Source: Desulfitobacterium dehalogenans ATCC 51507
Lineage (GTDB): Bacteria > Bacillota > Desulfitobacteriia > Desulfitobacteriales > Desulfitobacteriaceae
Length of the DNA stretch: 64,000 nucleotides
Assembly: GCF_000243155.2 (NCBI RefSeq)
Contig: NC_018017.1
Coordinates: 2,046,001 to 2,110,000 of the forward strand
Direction: 5' to 3'
Under the pieces are notes generated by a model. It was given only the letters and a program-made list of their open reading frames with translations. It made no database searches and was not told the origin of the DNA. The stretch's first letter is position 1. Every line of letters begins with the position of its first letter. This document shows, one piece after another, positions 62,518 through 64,000 of this stretch. A program made the translations under genes and the position numbers.

Positions 62518-62592
<75 letters not shown>

Positions 62593-62634
62593 AGGTTTTA
62601 AGTCAACAGCAGTTGATTTAAAAATAGATAGGAT

Positions 62635-62709
62635 AGGGATGTCGCCAAGCGGTAAGGCACCAGACTTTGACTCTGGCATTCGTAGGTTCGAATCCTGCCA
62701 TCCCTGCCA
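62635..62709 (+). tRNA. tRNA-Gln(TTG), copy 2
   Basis: Same sequence as the gene at 60973; anticodon TTG. Confidence 0.95.
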
Positions 62710-62715
62710 TTTTAT

Positions 62716-62791
62716 GAGCCATTAGCTCAGTCGGTAGAGCACCTGACTTTTAATCAGGGTGTCCCGCGTTCGAGTCGCGGATGGCTCACCA
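62716..62791 (+). tRNA. tRNA-Lys(TTT), copy 2
   Basis: Same sequence as the gene at 61054; anticodon TTT. Confidence 0.95.
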
Positions 62792-62810
62792 TTTTATCAT
62801 TCAACGACAT

Positions 62811-62885
62811 GCGGGTGTAACTCAGTGGTAGAGTGTCACCTTGCCAAGGTGAAAGTCGCGAGTTCGAATCTCGTCACCCGCTCCA
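62811..62885 (+). tRNA. tRNA-Gly(GCC), copy 2
   Basis: Same sequence as the gene at 61149; anticodon GCC. Confidence 0.95.
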
Positions 62886-62892
62886 AAGACAT

Positions 62893-62969
<77 letters not shown>

Positions 62970-62993
62970 TTTCAATTTTAGATAATCCTCAAT

Positions 62994-63069
<76 letters not shown>

Positions 63070-63077
63070 CAAACAAT

Positions 63078-63162
63078 GCGGGAGTGGCGGAACTGGCAGA
63101 CGCGCACGTTTGAGGGGCGTGTGGGTAACACCGTATGGGTTCAAGTCCCATCTTCCGCACCA
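63078..63162 (+). tRNA. tRNA-Leu(GAG), copy 2
   Basis: Same sequence as the gene at 61416; anticodon GAG, class II. Confidence 0.93.
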
Positions 63163-63176
63163 AAAAGTAGTCTTTC

Positions 63177-63267
63177 GGAGAAGTACTCAAGTGGCTGAAG
63201 AGGACGGTTTGCTAAACCGTTAGAGTGGGTAACTGCTGCGAGGGTTCGAATCCCTCCTTCTCCGCCA
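63177..63267 (+). tRNA. tRNA-Ser(GCT), copy 2
   Basis: Same sequence as the gene at 61515; anticodon GCT, class II. Confidence 0.95.
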
Positions 63268-63280
63268 GTCATAACACTAT

Positions 63281-63355
63281 TCCTCGATAGCTCAATGGTG
63301 GAGCAACCGGCTGTTAACCGGTAGGTTGCAGGTTCGAGTCCTGCTCGGGGAGCCA
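63281..63355 (+). tRNA. tRNA-Asn(GTT), copy 2
   Basis: Same sequence as the gene at 61619; anticodon GTT. Confidence 0.95.
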
Positions 63356-63356
63356 T

Positions 63357-63433
63357 GGCAGGGTAGCCAAGTGGTCTAAGGCAAGTGGTTCATACCCGCT
63401 CATTCGAGAGTTCAAATCTCTCCCCTGCTACCA
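63357..63433 (+). tRNA. Elongator tRNA-Met(CAT), copy 2
   Basis: Same sequence as the gene at 61695; anticodon CAT. Confidence 0.9.
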
Positions 63434-63438
63434 CACCT

Positions 63439-63512
63439 GCGGGTGTAGCTCAATGGTAGAGCGCTAGCCTTCCAAGCTAGTTACGTGAGTTCGATTCTCA
63501 TCACCCGCTCCA
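63439..63512 (+). tRNA. tRNA-Gly(TCC), copy 2
   Basis: Same sequence as the gene at 61777; anticodon TCC. Confidence 0.95.
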
Positions 63513-63524
63513 TAGGCAAGATTT

Positions 63525-63552
63525 AACCGTACTGATGTCAGTACGGTTTTTT
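63525..63552 (+). terminator. Terminator of tRNA array copy 2
   Basis: Stem CCGTACTGA / TCAGTACGG with a T6 run. Confidence 0.9.
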
Positions 63553-63592
63553 GTTGTTATAGGCTTGAGCCTATTGAGCGAAAGCGGTAGGC

Positions 63593-63985
63593 CTATCTTC
63601 CGGGGCGTGTTTCAACCAGGACGCATTCATGGGTGATTAACTTGATATGGTTTTCGCGCCCCTTTGATAAAGCTTCATCACTCTCGGCGCCAGGCTGCAT
63701 CCAGATTCTTTTGATACCTAACTGGGCACATTGGTCGACAATTTGTTCCGATATATGGGGAGGAACGATGAGGCTGACCACATCAGGAAGAACGGGTAAG
63801 GCATTTAATGAGGGGAAGCAAGGTTCGCCGTCTATCTCTGAGAGTTTTGGATTAATAGGATAGACTGTATAACCGGATTGTTTGAGCCTATGGTATACTT
63901 TAGTGCCAAATTTAGCCGGATCCTTAGAGACTCCAACAACTGCCCAGGTCTTCTGTTCTAAGAACTCTTCAATGTACTTTCGCAT
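63593..63985 (-). CDS. CoA-binding domain protein (YccU-like)
   Basis: A 130-residue single-domain protein with the Rossmann CoA-binding fold: WAVVGVSKDPAKFGTKVY near residue 14, YPINPKLSEIDG near 37, SLIVPPHISEQIVDQC near 71 and IWMQPGAESDEA near 94. The same fold forms the N-terminal domain of succinyl-CoA synthetase alpha. Role of the stand-alone form is unknown. TAAGGAGAG precedes the ATG at the window edge. Converges on the tRNA array. Confidence 0.85.
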   Translation of the reverse strand: MRKYIEEFLEQKTWAVVGVSKDPAKFGTKVYHRLKQSGYTVYPINPKLSEIDGEPCFPSLNALPVLPDVVSLIVPPHISEQIVDQCAQLGIKRIWMQPGAESDEALSKGRENHIKLITHECVLVETRPGR

Positions 63986-64000
63986 TTTTTTCTCTCCTTA

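Overview
The window looks like chromosomal DNA of a strictly anaerobic, sporulation-lineage Firmicute of the Desulfitobacterium type (Peptococcaceae/Desulfitobacteriaceae). This is an inference from the mix of a Tat-exported molybdo-oxidoreductase operon, a corrinoid methyltransferase operon with its reductive activase, many TTG/GTG starts behind strong Shine-Dalgarno sites, and a large CCA-encoding tRNA array. No plasmid or phage backbone, CRISPR array or intact insertion sequence was seen.

Region by region. 1-5.5 kb: the 3' end of thiD, an alpha/beta hydrolase, a multidrug-type ABC half-transporter, a 180-bp inverted-repeat element, phosphofructokinase and a DUF456 membrane protein. 5.5-6.9 kb: a CtsR-like heat-shock operator, a broken Hsp20 gene and a CbpA-type DnaJ. 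6.9-10.2 kb: a three-gene glycosyl-lipid transfer set (large membrane protein, GtrB-like, GtrA-like with an apparent ATA start). 10.4-15.5 kb: a two-component system whose kinase is frameshifted at a T7 tract, then a compact cassette of a 39-codon peptide gene, ABC ATPase, membrane-anchored small protein and a lactococcin-972-type large membrane protein. This is the best candidate for something undescribed. 15.7-28.9 kb: housekeeping and accessory genes (MFS exporter, CYTH, HD, flavoprotein, lipoprotein, RtcB, a YtrA-type regulator with ABC transporter and an 18-bp perfect palindrome operator, a second ABC exporter, thioredoxin-like protein, TatA, DUF3786).

29.1-33.6 kb: torD-dmsA-dmsB-dmsC, a molybdopterin oxidoreductase operon with its chaperone, probably served by the nearby TatA. 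33.8-42.6 kb: a ferredoxin and then a full corrinoid-dependent methyl-transfer system: corrinoid protein 1, methyl-THF methyltransferase (MT II), UroD-type methyltransferase (MT I) carrying an exact D-X27-C-X39-C spacing, a GntR/UTRA regulator, corrinoid protein 2, DUF1638, the RACo-type activase, a COG0523 GTPase and a His-rich DUF2284 protein. Together they could move a methyl group from a methoxylated or methylated substrate to tetrahydrofolate, with the activase rescuing oxidised corrinoid. 42.7-60.3 kb: SDR, nitroreductases, potABCD, a diguanylate cyclase, YccF, an Fe-S aldo/keto reductase, DUF1287 lipoprotein, an HTH regulator, an APC permease, a LysM/G5/NlpC-P60 cell-wall hydrolase under a c-di-AMP (ydaO-type) riboswitch, a NERD-like protein, YjbQ and an EamA transporter.

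60.4-63.6 kb: a 15-tRNA array present twice as a 1,398-bp repeat (offset 1,662 bp) that I see as identical. Each copy has its own different consensus promoter and the same terminator. The window ends with a CoA-binding protein on the minus strand.
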